This document shows, one piece after another, positions 1 through 9,412 of a stretch of 64,000 bases of DNA. The stretch's first letter is position 1; the number at the start of each line of letters is the position of its first letter. The position numbers and the translations under genes are program-made. Below the pieces are notes generated by a model, which had not been told where the DNA came from, did not search any database, and saw nothing but the letters and a program-made list of their open reading frames with translations. The stretch covers positions 186,001 to 250,000 of the forward strand of contig NZ_RYDL01000002.1 in the NCBI RefSeq assembly GCF_003968755.1, given 5' to 3'. The stretch comes from Flavobacterium sp. RSP15 (GTDB lineage: Bacteria > Bacteroidota > Bacteroidia > Flavobacteriales > Flavobacteriaceae).

Positions 1-438
1 GGAATCATGGGCTTTCTGGACATTCCGCTGAAACCGTCGACGATATTGGTTTTCGGAATTGCGTTTGGTCTTTCGGTGGATGACACCGTAAGATTTCTGT
101 CGCAATACCGCGAGGAATTAAAGAAAAATAATTGGAAAATTCGCAAATCCGTTTACGCCACATTTACGGATGCCGGCCTGAGCATGTTTTATACTTCTAT
201 CGTGTTGTTCTTTGGATTTTCGGTGTTTATGTTGTCCAGTTTTGGGGGAACAATAGCACTTGGCGGATTGATTTCATTGACATTGTTATTCGGAATGCTA
301 TCCAATTTGATGTTGTTGCCAGCTTTAGTCTTGACCTTGAATAAAACTTTGGCCAACGAACAAGATTTTATCGAACCCAAAATTGACATCATCGAACCAA
401 GTGATGCCGAGATTGATGATTTACAGAAAAACAAGTAA
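1..438 (+). CDS. RND-superfamily (MMPL-like) transporter, C-terminal end, 5' truncated by the window
   Basis: The frame is open from base 1, so the ATG at 7 is probably internal and only the last ~145 residues are present. The protein shows several hydrophobic helices (around STILVFGIAFGLSVDD, then two more near residues 55-75 and 80-105), the acidic GLSVDDTVRF segment typical of RND/MMPL proton-relay helices, and a short acidic soluble tail. RND permeases sit in the inner membrane and move lipids, drugs or hopanoid-type substrates with proton motive force. The substrate cannot be read from this fragment. Family assignment is fairly firm; subfamily is not. Confidence 0.75.
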   Translation, partial: GIMGFLDIPLKPSTILVFGIAFGLSVDDTVRFLSQYREELKKNNWKIRKSVYATFTDAGLSMFYTSIVLFFGFSVFMLSSFGGTIALGGLISLTLLFGMLSNLMLLPALVLTLNKTLANEQDFIEPKIDIIEPSDAEIDDLQKNK

Positions 439-446
439 TAGTACTT

Positions 447-545
447 GGAGCTTTTTCCCGCTATTCGTTACAATATTTTAAAGCTTCCAGCCTCTGAAAG
501 GCTGGAAGCTTTAAAAATGATTTTCACTGCTATCGGGGCTAGGGA
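447..545 (-). repeat. Modular repeat element, copy A (reverse orientation)
   Basis: Read on the minus strand it begins CTAGCCCCGATAGCAGTG and ends with AACGAATAGCGGGAAA plus an AGCTCC terminus, the same ends as the copies at 28560 and 47177. The core is a perfect 18-bp hairpin (476-493 with 499-516, loop CTGAA) containing AAGCTTCCAGCC and its complement. It follows the stop of the RND gene by about 10 bp and may double as its terminator. Confidence 0.8.
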
Positions 546-740
546 ATTATGAAAACTAGAAAAATTTAAAAAAACCTATCCAATCTCGTTGTCATTTTAA
601 CTAAAGATAAAACTTATAAAAATGGACTATTAGTGATAAGATTCCTCCTTCGTCAGAATGGCAAATAAAGAACAGAAAGGCAAAACGGTACAGGAAATTC
701 ATAAAATACTTTCAAAAATTCCCAAATAACTCCATTCGTT

Positions 741-807
741 TAGCCCCGATAGCAGCGGCATCCCACGCTTTTGGGCGTAGATATAGCGAATCGCGGGAAA
801 TAGCTCC
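741..807 (+). repeat. Modular repeat element, copy B (degenerate)
   Basis: It starts TAGCCCCGATAGCAG and ends CGCGGGAAATAGCTCC. The core CCCACGCTTTTGGGCGT is the same short hairpin as in the copy at 47177. The right flank has drifted (GATATAGCGAATCGCGGG against GATTGCAACGAATAGCGGG), so this looks like an older copy. Confidence 0.75.
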
Positions 808-808
808 A

Positions 809-832
809 GATTGCTTCACTCCTCGCAATGAC
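809..832 (+). repeat. 24-bp GATTGCTTC...CTCGCAA repeat, copy 1 of 3
   Basis: It begins GATTGCTTCACTCC and ends CTCGCAATGAC. It matches the two inverted copies around the ORF6N gene (41058-41081 and 41784-41807) with three to five mismatches. It lies directly after modular repeat B and just upstream of the asnS promoter. Confidence 0.7.
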
Positions 833-849
833 TTTTAAAACAAATCATT

Positions 850-857
850 TATATTTG
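850..857 (+). promoter_or_regulatory. Predicted asnS promoter, -7 element TATATTTG
   Basis: It matches the Bacteroidetes -7 consensus TAnnTTTG. It lies 46 bp upstream of the ATG at 903 and inside the longer reading frame that opens at 828, which argues for the downstream start. No clear TTG -33 box was found at the usual spacing. Confidence 0.5.
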
Positions 858-902
858 CAGTTCAATTACAAGACACTATTTAATATTAATTATACCCCTA
901 AA

Positions 903-2339
903 ATGAGACATACAAAAGTTAAAGACTTACTAAATAGCACAACAACGCTTCATGAAGTGAATGCAAAAGGATGGGTGAGAACTTTTAGAAACAATCAATT
1001 TATTGCCTTAAACGATGGCTCGACTATCAATAATATACAATGTGTTGTCGATTTTGAAAACACTCCAGATGAAACCTTGAAAAGAATTACCACTGGAGCT
1101 GCGATTTCTGTAACAGGAACATTGGTAGAAAGTAAAGGTGCCGGACAAAAATTTGAAATTCAGGTAGCTCAACTGGAAATCCTTGGAGATTCAGATGCAG
1201 AGAAATTCCCAATACAACCTAAGAATAAACCGAGTTTAGATTTCTTGCGTGAAAATGCGCATTTAAGAGTTCGTACTAATATGTTTGGAGCGATTATGAG
1301 AGTACGCTCGGTATTATCGTATGCGGTTCACAGTTATTTTCAGGAAAAAGGTTTTGTATATGTGAACACGCCAATCATCACGGGATCAGACGCGGAAGGT
1401 GCGGGAGAAATGTTTAAAGTTACGGCTTTACCATTTGACGGAACGCCAAGAACTGAAGACGGAAAAGTAAATTACAAGGAAGATTTCTTTGGTAAAGAGA
1501 CAAATCTTACGGTTTCGGGACAACTGGAAGGAGAAACTTTTGCGATGGCTTTGGGTCAGATTTATACTTTTGGACCAACCTTTAGAGCCGAAAACTCGAA
1601 TACTTCGCGTCACCTTGCGGAGTTTTGGATGATTGAGCCAGAGGTGGCGTTCAATGATTTGAATGACAATATGGATCTTGCTGAAGATTTTATTCAGTAT
1701 GTGATCAAATACACCTTGGACAAATGTCCAGAGGATTTGAAATTCCTGGAAGGAAGATTATTGGATGAAGAGAAATCAAAACCAGTTGCGGAAAGAAGCG
1801 AAATGGCGTTGCTTGACAAACTAAACTTTGTTTTGGAAAACAATTTCAAACGAGTTTCATATACGGAAGCAATTGATATTTTAAGGGATTGTACGCCTAA
1901 TAAAAAGAAAAAATTCAACTATATCATCAACGAATGGGGAGCTGATTTACAATCAGAACACGAGCGTTATTTGGTGGAAAAACACTTTAAATGTCCGGTA
2001 ATCTTGTTTGATTACCCGGCAAATATCAAAGCATTTTACATGCGTTTGAACGAAGACGGAAAAACGGTTCGTGCGATGGATATCCTTTTCCCAGGGATTG
2101 GAGAAATCGTGGGCGGTTCTCAAAGAGAAGAGCGTTTTGATGTTTTGGTTGAAAAAATGAAAGCCTTAGGAATTGATGAAGAAGAATTATGGTGGTATCT
2201 TGATACCCGAAGATTTGGTTCAGCGGTTCACTCTGGTTTTGGACTTGGATTCGAAAGATTGGTATTGTTTGTAACAGGAATGACAAACATTCGTGACGTA
2301 ATTCCTTTTCCAAGAACGCCAATGAATGCGGAGTTTTAA
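903..2339 (+). CDS. asnS: Asparagine--tRNA ligase
   Basis: Cytoplasmic class II aminoacyl-tRNA synthetase (class IIb) that charges tRNA-Asn. The 478-residue protein has an N-terminal OB-fold anticodon-binding domain (about residues 15-110, [17 protein letters not shown]) and a class II catalytic core. Motif 2 is seen as [21 protein letters not shown], and the C-terminus [10 protein letters not shown]...[12 protein letters not shown] is characteristic of AsnRS rather than AspRS. Start chosen at ATG 903 ([10 protein letters not shown]), because the upstream frame from 828 contains the predicted promoter and repeat DNA. The rpoN gene follows 75 bp downstream on the same strand across a CGGTTA-rich linker, so they may be cotranscribed. 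Confidence 0.97.
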   Translation: MRHTKVKDLLNSTTTLHEVNAKGWVRTFRNNQFIALNDGSTINNIQCVVDFENTPDETLKRITTGAAISVTGTLVESKGAGQKFEIQVAQLEILGDSDAEKFPIQPKNKPSLDFLRENAHLRVRTNMFGAIMRVRSVLSYAVHSYFQEKGFVYVNTPIITGSDAEGAGEMFKVTALPFDGTPRTEDGKVNYKEDFFGKETNLTVSGQLEGETFAMALGQIYTFGPTFRAENSNTSRHLAEFWMIEPEVAFNDLNDNMDLAEDFIQYVIKYTLDKCPEDLKFLEGRLLDEEKSKPVAERSEMALLDKLNFVLENNFKRVSYTEAIDILRDCTPNKKKKFNYIINEWGADLQSEHERYLVEKHFKCPVILFDYPANIKAFYMRLNEDGKTVRAMDILFPGIGEIVGGSQREERFDVLVEKMKALGIDEEELWWYLDTRRFGSAVHSGFGLGFERLVLFVTGMTNIRDVIPFPRTPMNAEF

Positions 2340-2348
2340 AAAAGTTTA

Positions 2349-2406
2349 TTCGGTTAGTCGGTTATTCGGTTAATCGATTCAACAAATAAACGGTTAACCG
2401 ATTAAA
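2349..2406 (+). repeat. CGGTTA short-period repeat between asnS and rpoN
   Basis: The 75-bp gap is built almost wholly from TCGGTTA-like units in both orientations, including the palindrome CGGTTAACCG and a CGGTTAATCG/CGATTAAAC pair. A related linker with the same unit occurs at 42131-42186 between two unrelated genes. Confidence 0.7.
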
Positions 2407-2414
2407 CAATAAAA

Positions 2415-3881
2415 ATGCTGAAGCAATTCTTAAATTTAAAATTATCACAGAAATTATCTCCTCAACAAATTCAGTTGATGAAGTTAATTCAATTGCCTAC
2501 GCAAGCTTTCGAACAGCGTTTACTGGAAGAAATGAACGAGAATCCAGCTTTGGAAACTGGAAAAGAAGAAGATGAGTATGAAAAGGATGAATTCGAAAAC
2601 GAAGATTATGACGATTATGATGATGCGGAATCAGAGCGAATTGACGCCGAAGACATCAACATTGACGAATATTTAAGCAATGACGAAACTCCGGATTATA
2701 AAACGCAGGCTAACAATTATAGTGATGATGACGATGATCGCGAAACGCCTTTTGCCGCGCCAGTGAGTTTTCATCAGGATTTAATCAATCAGTTGAATAC
2801 CTTCATCCTGAATGATGAAGAGCGTGATATTGCCGAATTCCTTGTAGGAAGTATTGATGACATGGGATATATTCGTCGCAGTGTTGCTGATATGGTAGAC
2901 GATATGGCATTCACGCAAGGCATTTATACCGATGAGAAAATGGTCGAAAAAATGCTGCAAGTAATTCATGAACTGGAACCATCTGGTGTAGGCGCACAAG
3001 ATTTACAGGAATGTTTGTTGTTACAATTAAAACATAAAACACCGACAGAATCCGTAGAACTGGCCACTGACATTATCGAAAATCAGTTTGATGCGTTTAC
3101 TAAAAAACATTATGACAAGCTGTTACAAAAATACAATGTTTCAAATGAGCAGCTTAAAAAAGCAATTCACGAAATAGAAAAACTGAACCCAAAACCAGGA
3201 GGATCCTTTACCGGAAACAATAAAATAACAGAAAACGTAGTTCCTGATTTTGCCATTAGAATTGTAGACGGTGAACTGGAACTGACTTTAAACGGTCGAA
3301 ATGCTCCTTCTCTGCACGTTTCTAAAGAGTATCAGGAAATGATGCAAACGTATAAGGATTCCCGAGACAAATCGGCACAGCAAAAAGATGCAGTGCAGTT
3401 TATAAAGCAAAAGTTGGATTCAGCTAAATGGTTTATCGATGCGATACGCCAACGTCAGGAAACCCTTTTTGTAACCATGAATGCGATTACACATTATCAG
3501 GAAGAGTTTTTTCTGGATGGTGATGAAACCAAGTTAAAACCAATGATCTTAAAAGATATTGCCGACATGGTAGGCCTTGACATTTCGACGATTTCACGTG
3601 TAGCAAACAGCAAATATGTAGAAACGCCTTATGGCACGAAACTGATCAAGGAATTTTTCTCGGAATCCATGAAAAACGATCAAGGCGAGGATGTTTCGAC
3701 ATTGGAAATCAAGAAAATCCTTCAAAATACAATTGAGGAAGAAGACAAGAAAAAACCGCTTCCAGATGATCAACTGGCCGAAATCCTAAAAGAAAAAGGA
3801 TATCCAATTGCGAGAAGAACCATTGCTAAATACAGAGAACAACTCGATATTCCTGTGGCGAGAATGAGAAAGAAAATATAG
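2415..3881 (+). CDS. rpoN: RNA polymerase sigma-54 factor
   Basis: Alternative sigma factor that directs RNA polymerase to -24/-12 promoters and needs an AAA+ activator. The 488-residue protein has the three expected parts. Region I is glutamine/leucine-rich (MLKQFLNLKLSQKLSPQQIQ, continuing LMKLIQLP). Region II is a very acidic linker (about residues 50-120). The core-binding and HTH region ends with the RpoN box ARRTIAKYRE near residue 472 and the tail ARMRKKI. The DISTISRVANSKYV segment is the HTH. Full length for the Bacteroidetes form. It probably shares a transcript with asnS. Confidence 0.97.
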   Translation: MLKQFLNLKLSQKLSPQQIQLMKLIQLPTQAFEQRLLEEMNENPALETGKEEDEYEKDEFENEDYDDYDDAESERIDAEDINIDEYLSNDETPDYKTQANNYSDDDDDRETPFAAPVSFHQDLINQLNTFILNDEERDIAEFLVGSIDDMGYIRRSVADMVDDMAFTQGIYTDEKMVEKMLQVIHELEPSGVGAQDLQECLLLQLKHKTPTESVELATDIIENQFDAFTKKHYDKLLQKYNVSNEQLKKAIHEIEKLNPKPGGSFTGNNKITENVVPDFAIRIVDGELELTLNGRNAPSLHVSKEYQEMMQTYKDSRDKSAQQKDAVQFIKQKLDSAKWFIDAIRQRQETLFVTMNAITHYQEEFFLDGDETKLKPMILKDIADMVGLDISTISRVANSKYVETPYGTKLIKEFFSESMKNDQGEDVSTLEIKKILQNTIEEEDKKKPLPDDQLAEILKEKGYPIARRTIAKYREQLDIPVARMRKKI

Positions 3882-4148
3882 GCGATGCGTTAAATAAGGA
3901 CCAATTTAAGTACTCAAAATACATACAATAAAAAATTAATTTACAAACCATATTAGGTTTAAATACTAATCGCTTCTTTCCTAATAAAGTATCGATAGTT
4001 TACAATACAATTCACCCGTATTCTTTATGCTTTTTTGATTATTTGAATTCAGGATTAATCTGCAATCAAAAGTAAACCCATAATTACAGCAAGAAGTACG
4101 TTAATGCACTAATCTGTTTTAATCCTTGAAATCCGAAGCATCCGCTGG

Positions 4149-5288
4149 CTAAAAAAGAAAAGTGCACAACAATCGCAACACTTCCGAAATTTCTTCTTGT
4201 GAGTTATAACTATGCAAACAAATGCGCAGTCTTTCCTGCCCTTCTGGAACTGTGGGAGATAAGATAGCTTTTACATCAAAGCCTTTTTCTTGAAGTTGAC
4301 TGGCAATGGTTTTGACTCTTTCATTTCCAGGAATAATCGCAGATTGTATGGCTGATTTAGATCGAACAAACATAGGTTTCAGTCCTAAAAAATGCTTCTC
4401 CTGATTGAAAAAAATAATGTTTTCTCTTAGTTTTGAAATTGAAGCCGAATCGATTTCTAAATGCTGGTACGCAACCAAAATCGCAGCAACAGAATGTGGC
4501 GAAAGCCCTGTGGTATAAATAAAACTTCTGACAAAGTTTATCAAATATTCTCGTAATTCATTCGAACCTAGCACTGCTGCTCCATGGCAACCTAATCCTT
4601 TCCCAAAAGTCATTATTCGAGCAAAAACGTGCTCTTGCAAACCCAACATTTGAACTAATCCTTCTCCTATCGAGCCAAAAACACCCAAAGCATGTGCTTC
4701 ATCAACAACAAGATAACAATTGTGTTTAGTTGAAACCGAAACCAATTCTTCTAAATTTGGACAATCACCATCCATCGAAAAAACTGATTCAGTAACGATA
4801 TAAATAATAGTGTTTGGATTCCGTAAAATCAAGTTTTCTAAATCCTCAAAATCATTATGATTGAATTTATAGGCTTTGGCTTTCGACAGTTGGATTCCGT
4901 CCCGAATAGAAGCATGACACAATTCATCGTATAAAATCAAATCGCCTTTTTGTGGAACGGCACTAAAAAAACCAATATTGGCATTGTAACCCGAATTAAA
5001 AATCAAGGCTGTTTCTGATTGGTGGAAACTGGCAATACAGTTTTCTGTTTCTTGATACAGCTTATGGTTCCCGGATAACAATCGGGAACCCGTCGCCCCG
5101 TTTTGAATGACATTATTAGTAATTAAATACTCGTGCGTATGATTAAATATAATTTCTGATTGTGAAAAGCCCAAGTAATCATTGGAAGAAAAATCAATTC
5201 TTTTACTTGATAAAGGCAATTTTCGCAACGCATTATTTTGCTTTCGAATTTCAAGTTTAGCGGATAGATTTTCTGGGAAATGTTTCAT
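4149..5288 (-). CDS. bioF: 8-amino-7-oxononanoate synthase-like PLP enzyme (alpha-oxoamine synthase)
   Basis: Fold-type I PLP enzyme that condenses an amino acid with an acyl-CoA or acyl-ACP. BioF makes 8-amino-7-oxononanoate from alanine and pimeloyl thioester for biotin synthesis. Visible: FSSNDYLGFSQ near the N-terminus, VVDEAHALGVFG (PLP pyridine-nitrogen Asp) and the Schiff-base lysine in MTFGKGLGCHGAA. Start set at ATG 5288 (MKHFPENLSAKLE, 379 aa), because the 41 residues upstream are AT-rich, non-conserved and leave the protein longer than the family. No other bio gene lies beside it, so 2-amino-3-ketobutyrate CoA ligase or serine palmitoyltransferase-type activity cannot be excluded. 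Confidence 0.82.
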   Translation of the reverse strand: MKHFPENLSAKLEIRKQNNALRKLPLSSKRIDFSSNDYLGFSQSEIIFNHTHEYLITNNVIQNGATGSRLLSGNHKLYQETENCIASFHQSETALIFNSGYNANIGFFSAVPQKGDLILYDELCHASIRDGIQLSKAKAYKFNHNDFEDLENLILRNPNTIIYIVTESVFSMDGDCPNLEELVSVSTKHNCYLVVDEAHALGVFGSIGEGLVQMLGLQEHVFARIMTFGKGLGCHGAAVLGSNELREYLINFVRSFIYTTGLSPHSVAAILVAYQHLEIDSASISKLRENIIFFNQEKHFLGLKPMFVRSKSAIQSAIIPGNERVKTIASQLQEKGFDVKAILSPTVPEGQERLRICLHSYNSQEEISEVLRLLCTFLF

Positions 5289-5583
5289 AGTCCACAAAAA
5301 TAAGCATCTTTTTTGGTTTATGGATTTTGCGCCATTTTTGTTTACTAATTTCTTCCAATTAATGAATTTTGAAATAGAAATTCTAATAGAGAATCTTGTT
5401 TCATTATTCAAAAAAATATAATTCTATAAAAATTAACAATTAAAAAACAACTATTAAAAAAAAATCTACAAATTTTTCCGAAAACGGTTTCGTTTTGTAA
5501 TTTTATAAAATTGTGTTAAAAAAAACTTAAAATTAATATTGAAGATGTTAACTTATTAAATAGTTTTCTACTTTCGGGAAATT

Positions 5584-6123
5584 ATGAAACGAATTGCATC
5601 ACTTTTTTTAATAGTAACGTTGTTCTACAACGTGATGGGATACTATCTGATGTTTGCTTATCAAGAAGAGCAAGCGTGGGTATCTACTATGGAAAAAAGA
5701 CATGATACAGCGTTTGAAGTAATCCAATTGAATGCAACTTTATATTCTTTTATTGAAGACACTGATTTTGAGTACGTCAATGAAGATGTGGTTATCAACA
5801 ATAAAAGGTATCATATTTTCAAGAAAAGAATTCAAAATAACATACTAAGTTTGTATTACCTGCGCAATGCACATCAAGATGCAATAAGCCAGGATTTAAA
5901 AGATATTGTTGACAATCAATTATTTAATGGATCTTCCTCTAAAGAGTCTCCGGTTAAAAAACTCATGAAGTCTTTTCTTCAAGATTATATTCCAAATAAT
6001 ACTGTTTGCGTAGCTTTTTATCCAAAAACAGCGATGCTTTCTGCTGAACCTATCATTACGCCAAACCAGGCGTTAGATTCCGGGTACATTTCTTTATCGT
6101 ATTCACCACCTGATTTCGTTTAA
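5584..6123 (+). CDS. Hypothetical exported or membrane-anchored protein
   Basis: A 179-residue protein not assigned to a family. Residues 4-25 (IASLFLIVTLFYNVMGYYLM) form a signal peptide or single N-terminal anchor without a clear lipobox. The rest is soluble and of mixed charge (motifs KRHDTAFEVIQLN and DYIPNNTVCVAFYPKT), with no cysteine-rich or enzymatic signature. ATG 5584 is preceded by an AT-rich leader with a weak TACTTTCG element. It stands alone between bioF (divergent) and the haloperoxidase pair. Confidence 0.6.
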   Translation: MKRIASLFLIVTLFYNVMGYYLMFAYQEEQAWVSTMEKRHDTAFEVIQLNATLYSFIEDTDFEYVNEDVVINNKRYHIFKKRIQNNILSLYYLRNAHQDAISQDLKDIVDNQLFNGSSSKESPVKKLMKSFLQDYIPNNTVCVAFYPKTAMLSAEPIITPNQALDSGYISLSYSPPDFV

Positions 6124-6608
6124 ATCTTCTTTCATTTTAGTGGAATCATTCGCTTTTATCCGGTTTTTGTAAGTCAAGATAATTAATGATTGCTTTAGCT
6201 ACATCTGTACATTTATTACACCCTTTCGATAGAAATTGTGCCCGTTATAAATACAAAACAGGTTTTTGTGTTTTCTGAATTCACTTTTGTGAATAATTTG
6301 ATAGGCCATTTTGCATTGCTATTCTGGTATACTTTGTACAACTAGCCTTTAGGACCATGACTAAAATGGATTTACAGAACAGTTCTGTGTTTGAAAAACG
6401 CCCTTAATCAATGCATTTAGCCTTGTAAATTCAAAGAACCTTTTTGGCGAAAGCCAAAAATAAATCTTGTTTTACAGCGATATTACTAGACAAACAATCA
6501 CTATTTTTTTTACCACCGACCGTCTTTGGTAAAAAATTGTCATTGTACTATTTTATACTAATACCCATTCTAAAAAAGGCCAAAACCATTAACCAAAAAC
6601 CATTTTTA
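6124..6608 (+). other. Long leader or intergenic region before the haloperoxidase pair
   Basis: No supported gene in 485 bp. A longer frame from 6444 runs through it into the gene at 6609, but its first 55 residues are lysine/phenylalanine-rich and precede a clear signal peptide. A short hairpin TTTTTGGC-GAAA-GCCAAAAA sits at 6441-6460. It has a GNRA tetraloop but no following U-tract, so it is more likely a leader structure than a terminator. Confidence 0.4.
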
Positions 6609-7532
6609 ATGAAAAAAATTTATCTGAACTGCCTGCTTTTGGCACCTTTATTTATAAATGCTCAAACCGAGATTGACGGAATTATGATGAGTAAAAATAA
6701 TTTTTGTTTTGGAGCCGTTTACCAGTACAGCAGCTGGGATAAGTATTGGGAAGGGACTTTCAAAAGAGGAAATCTTAATATGGGAACTGTTTCAACAAAA
6801 TCAATTGCTCTAATGGGAAACTATGGTGTTTCTGATAAATTGAATATTATTTTCAGTCTTCCTTACGTGGATACACATGCAAGTACTGGAACAATGGAAG
6901 GCCAAAAAGGATTACAAGATATTTCACTAACGATAAAATACATGCCAATTGAAAAAACAATTGGTAAAGCTACCTACTCGTTATATGCTTTGGGAGGACT
7001 TTCGGCTCCAGTTTCTGATTATTCAGCTGATTATTTACCCTTGAGTCTTGGCCTAAAAAGCAAGACAGCATCTTTACGCATCATGGGTGATTATCAAAGA
7101 GGTCATTTTTTTACCACTATTTCGGGAGCGTATGTAAAAAGGGCCAATATAATTATTGATAGAAATTCCTATTACACAACCGAAATGCATTACACCAATG
7201 AAGTAGACATGCCAGATGCAATTTCTGTAAACTTGAGAATTGGCTATCGTTCCACTAGATTAATAGCCGAAGCGATTCTGGACAATTGGGTATCACAATC
7301 CGGAGGATTTGACATCACTACCAACAACATGCCTTTCCCGAGCAATACTATGAATGCCTTAAAAATTGGCATGAATACGAAATACACAGTCCAGAAAATT
7401 CCGGGATTATCTCTTATTGGGGGGTGCAATTTTGTTACGGAAGGTAGAAATATTGGGCAATCAAACACCTCCTACGGTGGTTTATTTTACATCCTTAATT
7501 TAAAAAAAACAGCACAAGAAAATGAAAAATAA
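6609..7532 (+). CDS. Outer-membrane beta-barrel-like protein paired with a haloperoxidase-like gene
   Basis: 307 residues. Start ATG 6609 gives a typical signal peptide (MKKIYLNCLLLAPLFINAQT, cleavage after INA or AQ). The mature part has alternating hydrophobic and polar strands with aromatic ends (SIALMGNYGVSDKLNIIFSLPYVDT, and others further on), as in transporter/MetA-type porin-like barrels. It ends 11 bp inside the next gene, so the two are translationally coupled. Inference: a barrel or periplasmic partner acting with the haloperoxidase-like lipoprotein. The exact function is unknown. Confidence 0.7.
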   Translation: MKKIYLNCLLLAPLFINAQTEIDGIMMSKNNFCFGAVYQYSSWDKYWEGTFKRGNLNMGTVSTKSIALMGNYGVSDKLNIIFSLPYVDTHASTGTMEGQKGLQDISLTIKYMPIEKTIGKATYSLYALGGLSAPVSDYSADYLPLSLGLKSKTASLRIMGDYQRGHFFTTISGAYVKRANIIIDRNSYYTTEMHYTNEVDMPDAISVNLRIGYRSTRLIAEAILDNWVSQSGGFDITTNNMPFPSNTMNALKIGMNTKYTVQKIPGLSLIGGCNFVTEGRNIGQSNTSYGGLFYILNLKKTAQENEK

Positions 7533-9078
7533 AACACAAAAAATAGCCTATTACACTCTTTTGGTTCTGTTTCTTACATTGAACCAATCTTGCAGTGATG
7601 AGCTAACAGAACGCAACGAGCAATTCCCTCAATTAAATCCTATCAATACAGACGAATTAGCAGGGACCTGGAAAACATTCTTACTGACTACTCCGGATGA
7701 GTTCTCTTTGGATGCACCAATAGCAACTACTGCAGCGGCATTTACAAGAGAAATAAATGAGATAAAAAGCTATCAGGCAAACATCACGCAAGACCAAAGA
7801 AACATCATAAAATACTGGAGTGCCGGAGGAGTTTTGCGTTGGAATGAAATCACGCGAACATTAGTGGCAAGGCACAATCGACCGCCGTATCAAAATGAAG
7901 ACGGAACCTACCCTGCACCATCTGGAGCAAATCCGTTTGCGAATCCGCAGTTTCCATTCTCAAATCCGCCTTATGCAGCCAGAGCGTATGCCTATGTGAG
8001 TGCGGCGCAATGCGATGCGATGATAGCAACTTGGCATTATAAAAAACTGTACAATAGAGCTGCACCTTTTACGGTTGATGCTACATTACCGGTTTTAATC
8101 CCAAAAAGCAACTTGCCTTCCTATCCCTCTGAAGATGCTGTTTTAGCAGGAGTAACGGTTGAGTTATTAAAATTATTATTCCCAACAGAAATCGCTTACA
8201 TACAAGAAAAGGCAGCGGAACAAAAATTATATCGCATTATTAGTGGTGCCAATGTTCGCAGTGATGTTGATGCCGGAATTATTCTAGGCAGAAAAATAGC
8301 AGCCAAATTTATCGCCAGAGCTACTGCTGACGGAACAGCAGCTGCTATTGGCAATCAAGCGCTTTGGACACAACTGGAAACTCAAACGGCAGCAACCGGA
8401 GAAACTCCATGGAAATCATTAGATATACCAGCAAGACCTCCAATGCTACCATTATTTGGAAAAGTAAAATCATTTCTTATGACTCCTGAAATGGTCGTGG
8501 CCAGTCGCCCGGTTCCACCACCATCAACAAAATCAGAACAATTTGCAAAAGAATTAGCTGAAGTAAAAAGCTATGGAAAAAATGCCACTAGAAAAAACAT
8601 GGAAATTGTTACTTTTTGGGCTGATGGAGTAGGAACTTATACGCCACCGGGACACTGGAATGCAATTGCATCAGAGTCATTTGTAGCACTCAATTATAGT
8701 GAGGTGCGCTGGGCACGAAATCTAGCGTTGCTAAATATTGCCATGATGGATGCGGCGATCTGCTGCTGGGACGCAAAATACAGGTACTTCAATCCAAGAC
8801 CATCACAAATGGATCCGTCTATAAAAACATTAACCGGGATTCCAAATTTCCCTGCTTATGTATCCGGCCATTCCACCTTCAGCGGTGCAGCCTATGTTGT
8901 TTTATCACATCTCATCCCTTCAAAAGCAAAAGGTTTTGTAGCTATGGCAAAAGAAGCTTCGGATTCCAGAATGTTTGGATGCATTCATTATAGAAGCGAT
9001 TGTGAAAAAGGACTTGAATTAGGCGAAAAAGTGGGTGGCTTTGCAATTGCAAGAGCTCTTATTGATGGTGCCGAATAA
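7522..9078 (+). CDS. Vanadium-dependent haloperoxidase / PAP2-family lipoprotein
   Basis: The 518-residue protein carries the complete vanadate/phosphate-binding signature of the vanadium haloperoxidase and PAP2 acid phosphatase superfamily: K419-X6-R426-P, SGH with H450, and S-R483-X5-H489-X3-D493. These residues bind vanadate in haloperoxidases and phosphate in phosphatases. The N-terminus is a signal peptide ending LNQSC, so it is a likely lipoprotein. SDE directly after the Cys resembles the acidic lipoprotein export signal of Bacteroidetes, hence possible surface exposure. Activity (halide oxidation or phosphatase) cannot be told from sequence. Its start overlaps the upstream barrel gene by 11 bp. 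Confidence 0.85.
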   Translation: MKNKTQKIAYYTLLVLFLTLNQSCSDELTERNEQFPQLNPINTDELAGTWKTFLLTTPDEFSLDAPIATTAAAFTREINEIKSYQANITQDQRNIIKYWSAGGVLRWNEITRTLVARHNRPPYQNEDGTYPAPSGANPFANPQFPFSNPPYAARAYAYVSAAQCDAMIATWHYKKLYNRAAPFTVDATLPVLIPKSNLPSYPSEDAVLAGVTVELLKLLFPTEIAYIQEKAAEQKLYRIISGANVRSDVDAGIILGRKIAAKFIARATADGTAAAIGNQALWTQLETQTAATGETPWKSLDIPARPPMLPLFGKVKSFLMTPEMVVASRPVPPPSTKSEQFAKELAEVKSYGKNATRKNMEIVTFWADGVGTYTPPGHWNAIASESFVALNYSEVRWARNLALLNIAMMDAAICCWDAKYRYFNPRPSQMDPSIKTLTGIPNFPAYVSGHSTFSGAAYVVLSHLIPSKAKGFVAMAKEASDSRMFGCIHYRSDCEKGLELGEKVGGFAIARALIDGAE

Positions 9079-9110
9079 CTAGGAATAATCAAGTTGGTGA
9101 TTTGTTTTAA

Positions 9111-9410
9111 TGGTTTGTTTTAATATCTAATTTTATCAACTACCTCCTAACAGATGTTGGAAACCAGTTAGGCTTTTTTAATTTTAAAAGCGCAGAGAGA
9201 TTTAAAAGAAGTGGCTGTCTTTTATTGCTGTTAAGCGTTTATGGGATTATAATTAGACTGATGGACATGAGTCAGACGCCAAAGGACCAAATACTTTCTG
9301 ACATTATTTTGTATTTTTTACTACTTGCAATTGGATTTGGGTTATTAGCTTTTTCTGATGTTATTAAAAAAGGAAATATCATAGAAACGGAAAATAATTT
9401 AACAATATAA
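9111..9410 (+). pseudogene. Truncated DUF2975-like membrane protein remnant
   Basis: The frame is open from 9111 to the stop at 9408-9410 but has no ATG before residue 44. The C-terminal half is a transmembrane helix followed by FSDVIKKGNIIETENNLTI, which resembles the typical end of DUF2975 proteins (helix, then KKG...ENDLTI). DUF2975 proteins are usually about 150-200 residues with several helices, and the N-terminal helices are absent here. As in intact loci, a small XRE-type regulator follows immediately (9413). A TTG start at 9225 would give 61 residues. Inference: a 5'-deleted gene, not a functional one. Confidence 0.55.
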
Positions 9411-9412
9411 CC

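Larger units (their letters stand above)
439..902. other. Repeat-dense intergenic region upstream of asnS
   Basis: This 464-bp gap holds two copies of the dispersed modular repeat in opposite orientation (447-545 and 741-807), a 24-bp GATTGCTTC-type repeat at 809-832, and the asnS promoter. Between the repeats (546-740) there is AT-rich sequence with a short direct-repeat-like piece near 640-662 but no convincing reading frame. Confidence 0.6.

Noticed and set aside
828..902. 25-residue N-terminal extension of AsnS
   Set aside because: It contains the -7 promoter box and repeat DNA; ATG 903 gives the conserved N-terminus.
4149..5288. Calling the PLP enzyme a threonine-pathway ligase because a TDH-type epimerase is present
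   Set aside because: The genes are 50 kb apart and the sequence does not separate BioF from KBL by eye; BioF kept as the default name.
6441..6460. Hairpin TTTTTGGC-GAAA-GCCAAAAA as a terminator
   Set aside because: Only three GC pairs and no U-tract after it in the direction of transcription.
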